Shown piece by piece: positions 32,698-41,738 of a stretch of DNA of 64,000 nt. A program made the position numbers and the translations under genes. Position 1 is the stretch's first letter; each line of letters begins with the position of its first letter. The stretch is from CAYIYO01 sp964367715. GTDB lineage: Bacteria > Chlamydiota > Chlamydiia > Chlamydiales > Criblamydiaceae. The notes below the pieces were generated by a model. The model was not told the origin of the DNA, did not search any database, and saw only the letters and a list, made by a program, of their open reading frames with translations. Where the stretch lies: positions 27,729 to 91,728 of the forward strand of contig CAYIYO010000001.1 in assembly GCA_964367715.1 (NCBI GenBank), in the 5' to 3' direction.

Positions 32698-34023
32698 TCA
32701 TATCGCAATGCGGAAGCCAGTAAATTCATCGCTATAATCGGGAGGTGCGGCTAGACGCTCTGCAACACGAACACCTTCAGAAAGGCTGTCATAACATCCG
32801 CCTTTGGCAACTTTATGAGTACCAGAGCGGGGACCCTGCGGATTTTTTTCGGACATATTCTTAAATAGATCGTTAGTAAACCAGTCATTCGTCCATTCCC
32901 ACACATTTCCACTCATATCGTATGCGCCGACAGGACTTTTTGCGTCATGAGTTTTTAGTTGAACATGATCATTTTCACGGAGGGGAAGAACATTTTTGCC
33001 ATTATAAAATCCGACTTCCCTTGTGTTCACTTTAATTTTTTTTATCCCATCATTATTTTCTTTGTAATTTGCCCATGTGTGATCGATGGTATCTTGACCG
33101 AAGCCATATTTGTATTTTTTGAGTGGATGGTTTTCACCTTTCTGTGGAGCCATCCCTGCGGCTTTTTCCCATTCCGCTTCTGTCGGTAGCCGGCATCCAT
33201 TGTCTTGACAAAACCGTCGCGCGCCGTTCCACGTGACATGAACAACAGGATGGCGTTGGCGTCCAGGAAGGGGATTAAAATGATTTCCTTTTTCGCCTAA
33301 AGAAAAGCTAATTGTACTTTTTGGCTCTGCTGTTAATGTTCTAAAAAGGATTTTCCCTTCTTTATCACTGACAGTGCCATCGCTATTGACGACGATTTGT
33401 TCTTCGATAAACGCATCGTTAAGCCATCGCGCAAATTGTGCATTGGTCACTTCGTAGATTCCAATTTTAAAGGCGGTAATATCGACAGTACGTGCGGAAA
33501 GTTCGTTATCTTTATCATCGTTGAAAGGATCACCAATGATTGCTTTTCCTGCGGGAACGTCGACCGTCTCTGACGTGGGCTTTTGAGAAAAAGTCAGAGG
33601 ATCATCGTTAAGTGCAACAGAAGCAGTTTTACGAATGGTCTGATTGATTTTTACGACTCCGCCCGCGGTGATATGAAATTCTTTGTGTGTGACAGGCTCG
33701 TAGGCATCTTTTGTGTTAGGTAAAAGAAATTCTATACGATAATCCCCTTCAGGAGCATTTTCAATAAGGACAACCCGAGAGCCGTTAGAAGGATCATCCA
33801 CATAGGATTTTCCTTGTGGGTACATCTTTCTCTGGTCGTTACTATTGATCAATAAAAAGCGAATTCGATCCAAATTTTCGGCATTAGGAATTGTGCGGTA
33901 GTTTACAATGATGGTTCCAGAGTCCTTTTGGTGGTCTTCTTCCGCATGGCAACAAGAAACTAAAGCGGCAAAAATCAGCAAAAATGAGGAGAGGAATTTG
34001 CAAAAAATTTCCTTGAATAACAT
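32698..34023 (-). CDS. Formylglycine-generating-enzyme-like (SUMF1) exported protein
   Basis: About 441 residues. The N-terminal signal has a possible lipobox (AALVSC C at about 25-27), an uncharacterised beta-rich region (30-150), then a SUMF1/FGE fold (about 155-441) with IGIYEVTNAQFARWLNDA, HPVVHVTWNGARRFC, CRLPTEAEWEKAA, GNVWEWTNDWF and a final FTGFRIAI. The paired active-site Cys of true FGEs near the C-terminus are not evident, so a non-enzymatic C-type-lectin-like role is possible. I chose the ATG at 34023; a start nine codons upstream is open. Confidence 0.82.
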   Translation of the reverse strand: MLFKEIFCKFLSSFLLIFAALVSCCHAEEDHQKDSGTIIVNYRTIPNAENLDRIRFLLINSNDQRKMYPQGKSYVDDPSNGSRVVLIENAPEGDYRIEFLLPNTKDAYEPVTHKEFHITAGGVVKINQTIRKTASVALNDDPLTFSQKPTSETVDVPAGKAIIGDPFNDDKDNELSARTVDITAFKIGIYEVTNAQFARWLNDAFIEEQIVVNSDGTVSDKEGKILFRTLTAEPKSTISFSLGEKGNHFNPLPGRQRHPVVHVTWNGARRFCQDNGCRLPTEAEWEKAAGMAPQKGENHPLKKYKYGFGQDTIDHTWANYKENNDGIKKIKVNTREVGFYNGKNVLPLRENDHVQLKTHDAKSPVGAYDMSGNVWEWTNDWFTNDLFKNMSEKNPQGPRSGTHKVAKGGCYDSLSEGVRVAERLAAPPDYSDEFTGFRIAI

Positions 34024-34169
34024 AGGTTTGTTTCCGGTTTGAAAATACATTGAGTGCGGTGATGTGATAAACGCTAAGTTTCAAGCAAAAATAACTGGTA
34101 GTCGAACCATATCACATTCTTTAAAAAATGAAATAGTTATTTGATTACTTTTCCTAAAGTATTGATTTA

Positions 34170-35372
34170 CTATTGAGTAGAGCGTCGATAGGAGTCGAAG
34201 ACTTTTCCTTCGTCATTAATCGCTTGGTATTGCGTTTCATGGTTAGGGTAAACGGTCACCAAAATGAAATGCCTAGAAGAGACAACATTTGCCAAGTACG
34301 AAAGGCGCTTAGAAAACTTTTCTTTTCGAGGTTTTTCCACACCCCAGGCACCATCCCCCAAATAGAGAACACCTTTTTTGGCATCAGGCTGGCCATTGTA
34401 AAGAAGGTGTGTACGCTTATAAGCATGGTCATGATTTTCAAAAGCCGCTGTAAGGCGAAATTGATCAAAGAGAGGAACCCAATGCTGTCTCACCTCACTG
34501 TTCACCGGACCTTTTGGACTTCTAATCGCGGGATAGGCGGGGACATGATAAATGGCGAATTTATTGGGAATAGAGGGGCGTTGTTCTAGTGTTAGATGAA
34601 GCCAGGTCTTTTGTTCCCCTGCGATCGTATTTGTGTGGTTGGTGTCCAGGACGATAACGCTCATATAATGATCGAAATCGATTACTTTATAGCTGCTGGT
34701 GTCTGGTGTAATAAAGAGGGCATAAAAAAATGCGGCTCTAGAGGCGGGCTGACTATAGCGGCCGATCACATCATGGTTGCCAATCGCTACTACCATAGGA
34801 ATCAAGCATCCTTCCGGAGTCACCATTGTGGCCGACCACGTTGTTAACCAGTCCAGCCATCGTTCAAAATTTTCGGAGAAGATAGGAAATTTTGGAGCCG
34901 TATAAGCGATGTCCCCACCTAACAAAGCAAAATGGGGAGTTGTCGCTGCTGCCTGCTGCTGGATTTCAATTAGGGGGGTGAGACTATCATGGTACATGTC
35001 TCCCCCGACCACAAAGCGTATAGGGGAGGATAGGGTTGACGGCATGGTCCTAAATTTGTACGAAGTATCGTCCTCTCCAATTTTAAAATAGTAGAGTGTA
35101 TCTGCCTCTAAGGAGGAGAGCTCGAGGTAGTGAATAATATAAGGATGCCCATCAGGCATGGCAAAATGAATTCCGGAAGCCTTTTTTAGCTTTTCTTCCC
35201 CTTTAACCGCTCCGTAGTAGATGACATCGTCATGGTTATCATTAGGAGTGATCCAACGAATGACCATTGTAGTGTCAGGGTGTTGATTCCAAGAGAGATA
35301 GACACTCAAGGGAGCAAGTGCTGTCAATGAAGAGGAAACGAATAAAAATAGAAGGAAAGCGTAGTTAAACAT
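34170..35372 (-). CDS. Exported purple acid phosphatase-type metallophosphoesterase
   Basis: 400 residues with a signal peptide (1-18), an N-terminal fibronectin-III-like domain (about 20-108, typical of purple acid phosphatases) and a calcineurin-like catalytic domain with GGDMYHD, LLGGDIAYT, GNHDVIG, IYHVPAYP and ENHDHAYKRT. These supply the two-metal ligand set. It hydrolyses phosphomonoesters in the periplasm or outside the cell. The phosphate permease pair 2 kb away suggests a shared phosphate-scavenging theme. Confidence 0.9.
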   Translation of the reverse strand: MFNYAFLLFLFVSSSLTALAPLSVYLSWNQHPDTTMVIRWITPNDNHDDVIYYGAVKGEEKLKKASGIHFAMPDGHPYIIHYLELSSLEADTLYYFKIGEDDTSYKFRTMPSTLSSPIRFVVGGDMYHDSLTPLIEIQQQAAATTPHFALLGGDIAYTAPKFPIFSENFERWLDWLTTWSATMVTPEGCLIPMVVAIGNHDVIGRYSQPASRAAFFYALFITPDTSSYKVIDFDHYMSVIVLDTNHTNTIAGEQKTWLHLTLEQRPSIPNKFAIYHVPAYPAIRSPKGPVNSEVRQHWVPLFDQFRLTAAFENHDHAYKRTHLLYNGQPDAKKGVLYLGDGAWGVEKPRKEKFSKRLSYLANVVSSRHFILVTVYPNHETQYQAINDEGKVFDSYRRSTQ

Positions 35373-35432
35373 GCTGGGCCTTTGGATTAAGTTTTAATCA
35401 TACCAATTTGAAAAATTCTTGGGCATAAATTC

Positions 35433-35461
35433 TTGATAGGAAAAGAGATTAAGAATTATAA
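35433..35461 (+). promoter_or_regulatory. Promoter of nqrF
   Basis: TTGATA (35433-35438) and TTATAA (35456-35461) are separated by exactly 17 bp and lie about 40 nt before the nqrF ATG. Both hexamers are close to the housekeeping consensus. Confidence 0.6.
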
Positions 35462-35501
35462 AGAGGAAGAACAGAGTCTATCTTGAAACAGCGGATTTTA
35501 T

Positions 35502-36818
35502 ATGGCAGCCATCACCTTTATGGGAATTGATCCAATTCTAACCCTTTATGCCATTGCAGCATTTGTGGTCATTGGCGCAAGCCTTGCAGCGATCATTCTT
35601 TTTACCAAAGCGAAGTTTGTCACGGCAGAAGAGTGTAAAATCGTGATTAACAATGATCCTGAAATGACAAAAAATGTGAAAGGAGGTGTCACGCTTCTTT
35701 CTGCTCTCACAGCAAACGGCATTCCTATTCCTTCTCCTTGCGGAGGTAAAGCAACATGTAAACAATGCCGCGTGCGTATTGTTGAGGGGGTGGATCCTCC
35801 GATTGAAACCGATAAAGCGACTTTCAGCAAAAAACAATTAAAGGAAGGATGGCGCCTTTCTTGCCAGTGTAAAGTCAAACACGATATGGGGTTAGAAATA
35901 GAAGGCCATGCTCTTAGTATTAAAAAATATGAAGGCACGGTCATCAGTAACGAAAATGTCGCAACGTTCATCAAAGAACTAGTTGTTCAACTTCCCAAAG
36001 GAACAGGTCTCCACTACCGCTCAGGAGAATATTTACAATTTCACGTTCCTCCATTCAAAACCAACGTCGAAGACTGGAAACAGACAATCGAGAAAAAATA
36101 TTGGAACGACTGGGAAAAATTTGGAATGTTTGGTCAAGTGATTGACTACACTAAGCTGCCTGCAAAAGAAGAAGACCAAGTGATTCGTGCATATTCCATG
36201 GCCTCCTATCCTGAAGAAGGAGACATCGTTAAATTCAACATCCGTATCGCCACCCCTCCTTTTAAAGACGGAAAAGTTGATGGAGAAATTCCATGGGGAA
36301 TCTGCTCTTCCTATGCCTTCTCCCTAAAGCCAAACGATAAAGTGTTGCTTTCAGGACCTTTTGGCGAATCTTACATGATCGAAGACGAAAGAGAACTGGT
36401 CTTCTTAATCGGAGGAGCCGGTTCCTCATTTGGTCGCAGTCATATTATGCACCTATTTCGTACCGAAAATACGAAGCGTAAAGTGAGCTTATGGTACGGA
36501 GCCCGTTCGCTAAAAGAAAATATTTACGCGGAAGATTACGAGAAATTGGTAAAAGATTTTTCTAATTTTTCATACAACCTTGTCCTGTCCGAACCCTTAC
36601 CAGAAGATTTAGAGTCTGGATGGCCAAAGACAGATCCGATTAAAACAAACTTCCTCTTCCGCGCATTCGACCAAGGACAGCTCCGTCAAATGGAATCCCC
36701 CGAAGACTGCTTATACTACGTCTGCGGACCCCCCATGCACAATGTGAGCGTCATGAAATTATTAGATGAATATGGGGTCCCACGCAGTAATATTATATTA
36801 GATGACTTTGGAAGCTAA
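35502..36818 (+). CDS. nqrF: Na+-translocating NADH:quinone reductase subunit F
   Basis: 438 residues: an N-terminal membrane helix (about 10-34), a plant-type 2Fe-2S ferredoxin domain (about 42-135) with the cluster motif PCGGKATCKQC and a last Cys in SCQCKV, an FAD-binding barrel with RAYSMASYP, and an NADH-binding domain with GGAGSSFGRSH and a terminal YYVCGPPMH. It is the electron-entry subunit of the sodium pump. The other nqr subunits are not in the window, and nqrF is likewise separate in Chlamydia. Confidence 0.95.
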   Translation: MAAITFMGIDPILTLYAIAAFVVIGASLAAIILFTKAKFVTAEECKIVINNDPEMTKNVKGGVTLLSALTANGIPIPSPCGGKATCKQCRVRIVEGVDPPIETDKATFSKKQLKEGWRLSCQCKVKHDMGLEIEGHALSIKKYEGTVISNENVATFIKELVVQLPKGTGLHYRSGEYLQFHVPPFKTNVEDWKQTIEKKYWNDWEKFGMFGQVIDYTKLPAKEEDQVIRAYSMASYPEEGDIVKFNIRIATPPFKDGKVDGEIPWGICSSYAFSLKPNDKVLLSGPFGESYMIEDERELVFLIGGAGSSFGRSHIMHLFRTENTKRKVSLWYGARSLKENIYAEDYEKLVKDFSNFSYNLVLSEPLPEDLESGWPKTDPIKTNFLFRAFDQGQLRQMESPEDCLYYVCGPPMHNVSVMKLLDEYGVPRSNIILDDFGS

Positions 36819-38453
36819 ATGAAAATTCTTCTCGCACAAATAAATTCGACGATTGGGGATCTTGAGGGAAATACCAAAAAAATCATCGAAGAAATTCAAC
36901 GTGCGAAATCCGAAAATGCCGCCCTTGTCGTTTTTCCTGAGCTCGCCCTGACAGGATATCCTCCTGAAGATTTACTCCTTCTACCCCATTTTATGGATGC
37001 CGTGGAGCATCATTTAAAAATAATTGTCGAGTCCACTAAAGACATAATGGCAATTGTAGGAATTCCCCGACGCAATAAAGGCGTCGGTAAACCCCTCTAC
37101 AATAGCGCGGCGGTTATTTGTAAAAAAAGTATTTTAGGTTATCAGGATAAAATTCTTCTGCCTACTTACGATGTCTTTGACGAACATCGTTATTTTGAGG
37201 CGGGAACAGAACAGACGATATGGACTTGGCAACAGAAGCGTATTGGAATCACCATCTGCGAAGATATTTGGCACCACTCAAGCCTTATTCAAGAAGTAAA
37301 CTATTCCAGAGATCCTGTGCTAGATTTGAGCAATCACTCTCCCGATCTTGTGGTCAACCTTTCCGCCTCTCCCTATAGCCTAAATAAATTCGACTACCGT
37401 CTTCAAGTGTGCATCAAAGCGGCAAAAACGTTAAAATGTCCTTTTCTCCTCTGTAATCAAGTGGGCGCGAATGACTGTCTGATCTTTGACGGATACAGCA
37501 TTGCCATTGACGCGACAGGACAAGTAAAAGCACTCGCGGCAGGATTCAAAGAGGATGCCTTATTCGTCACGGTTCCATTCGAAGGCAACAATGTCTCAAC
37601 AGTGATCGATCCGATAGAAAGCCTCTATTCTGCTCTCGTCCTTGGAGTGAGAGACTACTTTCATAAACTAGGATTTAAAAAGGCCTGTATTGCATTATCA
37701 GGGGGAATCGATTCCGCTCTCGTCGCTTGCATTGCAGTCGATGCGTTAGGAAAAGAAAATATTTTAACTGTGATGCTCCCTTCGCGTTACTCTTCTCGTT
37801 CTAGTCGAGAAGATGCGCAACAACTTGCAGAGCGTTTAGGAATTGAATGTATCGAAATACCAATAGAACAACCTTTTCAAACCTATTTGGATTTATTGCA
37901 TCCGCATTTTAAGCATAAGCCAGAAGATGTGACAGAAGAAAATTTGCAATCACGTATTCGCGGCATGATCATGATGGCGCTCTCCAATAAACATGGGTAT
38001 GTTGTGTTGAGCACAGGAAATAAAAGCGAGCTTGCCATGGGCTATGCCACCCTTTACGGAGATATGTGTGGAGGCATAGGCGTTATCAGTGACGTGACAA
38101 AGGTGCAAGTCTATGCGCTTGCGAAGTGGATCAATCGAAAGGAAGAGATTATTCCTTGGAATACAATCGAAAAGGCCCCTTCAGCAGAGCTAAGACCAGA
38201 TCAAAAGGATTCCGACTCTTTACCGCCTTATGAGGTTCTTGATAATATCCTAGCTGCATATATAGAAGAACATCGTGCTCCTAATGATATTGCAGAGGCA
38301 TTTGGATATTCATTAGCTCTCGTTCAAGACATTATTTCTCGTATTCATCGTAATGAATATAAGCGCCGACAAAGCGCTCCTGGACTACGTGTGACTGAAA
38401 AAGCGTTTTCTATCGGCCGTCACTTCCCCATCGTTCAGCGTTGGAAAGATTAA
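36819..38453 (+). CDS. nadE: Glutamine-dependent NAD+ synthetase
   Basis: 544 residues: an N-terminal nitrilase-type glutaminase domain (about 1-255; Glu in FPELALTGYPPED, Lys in KILLPTYDVFDE, Cys in ITICEDIWH) and a C-terminal synthetase domain (about 270-544) with the ATP motif ALSGGIDSALVA and STGNKSELAMGY. It converts nicotinate adenine dinucleotide to NAD+. The ATG follows the nqrF stop with no gap, coupling NAD supply to an NADH-consuming enzyme. Confidence 0.95.
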   Translation: MKILLAQINSTIGDLEGNTKKIIEEIQRAKSENAALVVFPELALTGYPPEDLLLLPHFMDAVEHHLKIIVESTKDIMAIVGIPRRNKGVGKPLYNSAAVICKKSILGYQDKILLPTYDVFDEHRYFEAGTEQTIWTWQQKRIGITICEDIWHHSSLIQEVNYSRDPVLDLSNHSPDLVVNLSASPYSLNKFDYRLQVCIKAAKTLKCPFLLCNQVGANDCLIFDGYSIAIDATGQVKALAAGFKEDALFVTVPFEGNNVSTVIDPIESLYSALVLGVRDYFHKLGFKKACIALSGGIDSALVACIAVDALGKENILTVMLPSRYSSRSSREDAQQLAERLGIECIEIPIEQPFQTYLDLLHPHFKHKPEDVTEENLQSRIRGMIMMALSNKHGYVVLSTGNKSELAMGYATLYGDMCGGIGVISDVTKVQVYALAKWINRKEEIIPWNTIEKAPSAELRPDQKDSDSLPPYEVLDNILAAYIEEHRAPNDIAEAFGYSLALVQDIISRIHRNEYKRRQSAPGLRVTEKAFSIGRHFPIVQRWKD

Positions 38454-38469
38454 AAAAGTTCATTCTCAT

Positions 38470-38701
38470 CCCTTCCAACCACAGGATCGCGAATGCGACC
38501 GAAGCGTGTAGCCACAGGCGTCAGCCTGTGGTCGACATAAAAAACTAATCAAGCCGCGAATGCAACGACAGAAAAATTAGGATGATTTAGAAAATTTCTG
38601 TCGCCGCATTCACGGCTCTATAATTTATTTTAACATTACCACAGGCTCACGCCTGTGGCTACACGCTTTGGTCGCATATGCGACCCTATGATTTGGAAGG
38701 G
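38470..38701. repeat. 232-bp fold-back element with nested arms
   Basis: Outer arms of about 63 bp (38470-38532 and 38638-38701) run from CCCTTCCAA to TTGGAAGGG. Each contains CGTGTAGCCACAGGCG, itself able to form a small hairpin (CCACAGGC/GCCTGTGG). An inner pair of 23-bp arms (38552-38574 and 38595-38617, AGCCGCGAATGC start) completes a long hairpin. It is non-coding and unrelated in sequence to the TATA-ended elements. The spacer 38454-38900 holds this element, the gap and its flanking duplication, with no gene. Confidence 0.8.
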
Positions 38702-38732
38702 AGGAGTGTTAGCTGGAAGAAACTTTGAATTT

Positions 38733-38832
38733 NNNNNNNNNNNNNNNNNNNNNNNNNNNNNNNNNNNNNNNNNNNNNNNNNNNNNNNNNNNNNNNNNNNN
38801 NNNNNNNNNNNNNNNNNNNNNNNNNNNNNNNN
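38733..38832. other. Assembly gap (100 N), probably artefactual
   Basis: One hundred N bases. The 55 bases just before (38678-38732) and just after (38833-38887) are identical. An exact duplication ending precisely at both gap edges is what overlapping contig ends produce, so the true gap is probably zero or negative. Confidence 0.85.
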
Positions 38833-38900
38833 ATGCGACCCTATGATTTGGAAGGGAGGAGTGTTAGCTGGAAGAAACTTTGAATTTGACCCTTTTTTCT

Positions 38901-40055
38901 CTACAGATGAGCCTTCAACAAATTTGCTTCCTCTGTGCTCTCTGTGTTAGGTTTGTTTTCTTTTTTGCCCAACAGAGTGTCAAGGATTGCGTGTGCGGCG
39001 TTTCCTTTTCCGTAGAGAGGACGAGCCCAGTTGATTCCTTCGTACTTCTGCATGCGCCATGCGTTGATGATTGCCGTGCGTTCTAAAGGAACGAGCGTAT
39101 TGTATCCATGCGTGACTAACTCTACCCACTCTGTTTCTGTGCGGAGTGTGAGGCAGGGGACTTGGAAGAAAAATGCTTCTTTCTGTACGCCGCCTGAATC
39201 TGTCATAATCAGCTGGGCATTGCTTTCTAGTTGGATCATATCCAGATAGCTGACAGGATCAATGATAATGAGATTACCCTGACCATTTAAATGAATGCCT
39301 GCCTCTTCCAATGCCTTGCGTGTGCGAGGGTGCATAGGAAGAACAACAGTAACTTCTTTAGAAATTTCATCTAATCCTGCAAAGATTTCTCTTAAACGAT
39401 GAGGATCATCGGTATTTTCTGCGCGATGGATTGTTGCTAACACATATTTTTTCGGACTTAGTGAAAGCATTTTTACGATAGAGCTATTTTCAGCGGATTT
39501 AACTCGATAATGCATTGTCGCATCATACATCACATCGCCCACCTGATGGATTTTCTTTCTAGGAATCCCTTCAACGAGTAAGCGATCTGTTGCACTTTGT
39601 GTGGGGGTAAAAAGAAGTTCAGAACTGTGGTCAGCAAGAATGCGATTGATTTCTTCTGGCATGCGACGATTAAAGGAGCGTAATCCTGCTTCCACATGTG
39701 CCACGGGAATATGCATCTTTACGGCTGCAATGGCGGCTGCGAGGGTTGAATTGGTATCTCCATAAACTAACACCCAATCAGGATGCTCCCGATTCAACAC
39801 TTCTTCGATCGATTCCATCATTCGACCTGTCATGGCCCCTTGCTTGCAGGCACCAATCCCCAAATTGTAGCGAGGGGCCGGAATTTCCATCTCTTTGAAA
39901 AATACTTCCGACATGTTGTGGTCGTAGTGTTGTCCAGTATGAATCAAAAATTCTTCAATGTCCGTTCCTGCTTCGCGCAATTCTTTTACAGCGCGGCTGA
40001 CGGTTGCTGCTTTTACAAATTGAGGACGGGCTCCGACGATAGTCGCAATTTTCAT
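38901..40055 (-). CDS. wbpI: UDP-N-acetylglucosamine 2-epimerase family, probably WbpI-like
   Basis: 384 residues with the full WecB-family core: IVGARPQFVKAATVS, TGQHYDHNMSEVFF, VYGDTNSTLAA, HVEAGLRSFNRRMPEE and TDSGGVQKEA. The family contains UDP-GlcNAc 2-epimerases and WbpI, which epimerises UDP-2,3-diacetamido-glucuronic acid to the manno form. The context (wbpA-, wbpE-, wbpB- and wbpD-like genes immediately upstream, ATGA overlap with the fusion gene) favours WbpI. A WecB function cannot be excluded by motifs alone. Confidence 0.85.
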   Translation of the reverse strand: MKIATIVGARPQFVKAATVSRAVKELREAGTDIEEFLIHTGQHYDHNMSEVFFKEMEIPAPRYNLGIGACKQGAMTGRMMESIEEVLNREHPDWVLVYGDTNSTLAAAIAAVKMHIPVAHVEAGLRSFNRRMPEEINRILADHSSELLFTPTQSATDRLLVEGIPRKKIHQVGDVMYDATMHYRVKSAENSSIVKMLSLSPKKYVLATIHRAENTDDPHRLREIFAGLDEISKEVTVVLPMHPRTRKALEEAGIHLNGQGNLIIIDPVSYLDMIQLESNAQLIMTDSGGVQKEAFFFQVPCLTLRTETEWVELVTHGYNTLVPLERTAIINAWRMQKYEGINWARPLYGKGNAAHAILDTLLGKKENKPNTESTEEANLLKAHL

Positions 40056-41719
40056 CTTAGTGCTTTTGTTAAAAGAAATTCAGCAGCGTGCTCTTGAACG
40101 ACATTTTCTGCCAATTCAAGGTGTTCTCCTCGAAGAATATACAATTCTCCAGTTGCAGGGCAACGGGCTTCAACAGTCTCACCACTTTGATTAACCACTG
40201 GCAAATCAAGGCGCTCACCATGGCGACTCATCCATCCGATCTGCCGTGCAGGATTCCCTACATGAAGAGAGTAAGGCTTAATGTCTTTTGTGACCACTGC
40301 GCCGGCACCGATGAAAGAAAATTTTCCAATTTCAATTCCACACACAATCGTTGCATTGGCTCCGATAGAAGCCCCTTGACGCACTGTCGTTTTTTCGTAT
40401 TGGCCACGACGATTTACATTGCTTCGCGGATTATTCACATTAGTAAAAACCATGCTAGGGCCAAGGAAAACGTCATCTTCACAGATAACGCCACTGTAAA
40501 TGCTCACATTGTTTTGTACTTTCACTTGGCGACCAAGAACAACATCTGGGCTGACAACAACATTTTGTCCAATATTGCATTCAGGACCCACAACAGAACC
40601 TTTCATGATATGGCTGAAGTGCCAGATTTTTGTGCCCTTGCCTACTTTAGCTGAAGCATCAATGATCGCTGTTTCATGTGCAAAAAATGAAGAAGGAGCA
40701 GGATCTTTGCGGCCAGGAGATGCACGTTCGCCTTTGGCATTTAAGCTTTCTTGTGCTGCTTGTAATACTTGCAATACGCGTAGGCCTTCTTTTCCATCGG
40801 TGCGCGGAGTCAAGCGTTCGTCACAGCATTTGATGAAATGGAGGCATTCTTCTCTGAGAGGTTCTTTAAGGTCGACTGAAATCTTTTCTGCTTCGTTTTT
40901 ATTGGCTTCCGGAATATTTCCGTTCGTCCATTTGATATGATTGCGGTGTAAAACAAGCTTTTCTTCCCACGGCTTCGTGTCATCAAAAACAGCCATTCCT
41001 GTCGAACCAATGACAATCAATTTTTGTTCTTTAAAAGGATTTAGCCAGCTAACGTAGATGTGCGCTTGGAGGTCGTCTCCAAAACTCATTGTGGTCATCG
41101 TCGTGTCAGCCACACCTTTTGATAGGTAAGCGGCTCCTGTGCAGCGCAGTTCTTCTGGCAGACGATTGCCGCAGAGAGATAGAATAACAGAAATGTCGTG
41201 AGGAGCAAAGCTCCAGAGAGCATTTTCCTCTGTCCGAATGCTTCCCAAATTTAATCGATTGGAGACAATATACTGAAGTTTACCCAGCTCTCCCGCGCCG
41301 ACCATTTCTTGTAATTTACGCACCATAGGATGGTATTGAAGAAGATGACCTACCATGAGCACACAACCACGTTCGTTAGCAAGACGGATAAGCTCTTCGC
41401 CTTCCTCTTGGCATAGACAAAGGGGCTTTTCAACAAAAACATCTTTGTTTGCAAGCAGTGCTTGCTTTGCTAACGCATAGTGTTGCGCTGCGGGAGCGGC
41501 AATCGCAATGCGTGTGATGGCTTCATTTTCTAATAAAGAACTAAAATTGCTTGTTAAATTAACCGTAGGATAAAGCTCTTCCATCTTATCGAGAAGAGCT
41601 TCACTGGCGTCACAAATGGTATGAAGCACACCGAGATCAAAGAAGTTACGTGCGAGGTTTTTCCCCCAACGTCCTGCTCCAACAAGAGCTAAAGAAGTAT
41701 TTAATGGTGATGCTTTCAT
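40052..41719 (-). CDS. Fused WbpB-like dehydrogenase and WbpD-like N-acetyltransferase
   Basis: 555 residues. Residues 1-335 form a Gfo/Idh/MocA oxidoreductase with Rossmann motif ALVGAGRWGKNLAR and the signature VEKPLCL, matching UDP-GlcNAc-uronate 3-dehydrogenases (WbpB/WlbA). Residues 345-530 form a left-handed beta-helix acetyltransferase with hexapeptide repeats (AKVGKGTKIWHFSHI, IGANATIVCG, IGAGAVVTKDI), matching WbpD/WlbB. The two enzymes act two steps apart, with the aminotransferase between them. In Pseudomonas and Bordetella they are separate proteins. Confidence 0.87.
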   Translation of the reverse strand: MKASPLNTSLALVGAGRWGKNLARNFFDLGVLHTICDASEALLDKMEELYPTVNLTSNFSSLLENEAITRIAIAAPAAQHYALAKQALLANKDVFVEKPLCLCQEEGEELIRLANERGCVLMVGHLLQYHPMVRKLQEMVGAGELGKLQYIVSNRLNLGSIRTEENALWSFAPHDISVILSLCGNRLPEELRCTGAAYLSKGVADTTMTTMSFGDDLQAHIYVSWLNPFKEQKLIVIGSTGMAVFDDTKPWEEKLVLHRNHIKWTNGNIPEANKNEAEKISVDLKEPLREECLHFIKCCDERLTPRTDGKEGLRVLQVLQAAQESLNAKGERASPGRKDPAPSSFFAHETAIIDASAKVGKGTKIWHFSHIMKGSVVGPECNIGQNVVVSPDVVLGRQVKVQNNVSIYSGVICEDDVFLGPSMVFTNVNNPRSNVNRRGQYEKTTVRQGASIGANATIVCGIEIGKFSFIGAGAVVTKDIKPYSLHVGNPARQIGWMSRHGERLDLPVVNQSGETVEARCPATGELYILRGEHLELAENVVQEHAAEFLLTKALR

Positions 41720-41738
41720 AGATAAATTCCTCTTTTGA

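Noticed and set aside
40088..40654. 188-residue plus-strand frame inside the wbp fusion gene
   Set aside because: Antisense shadow of the beta-helix acetyltransferase repeats.
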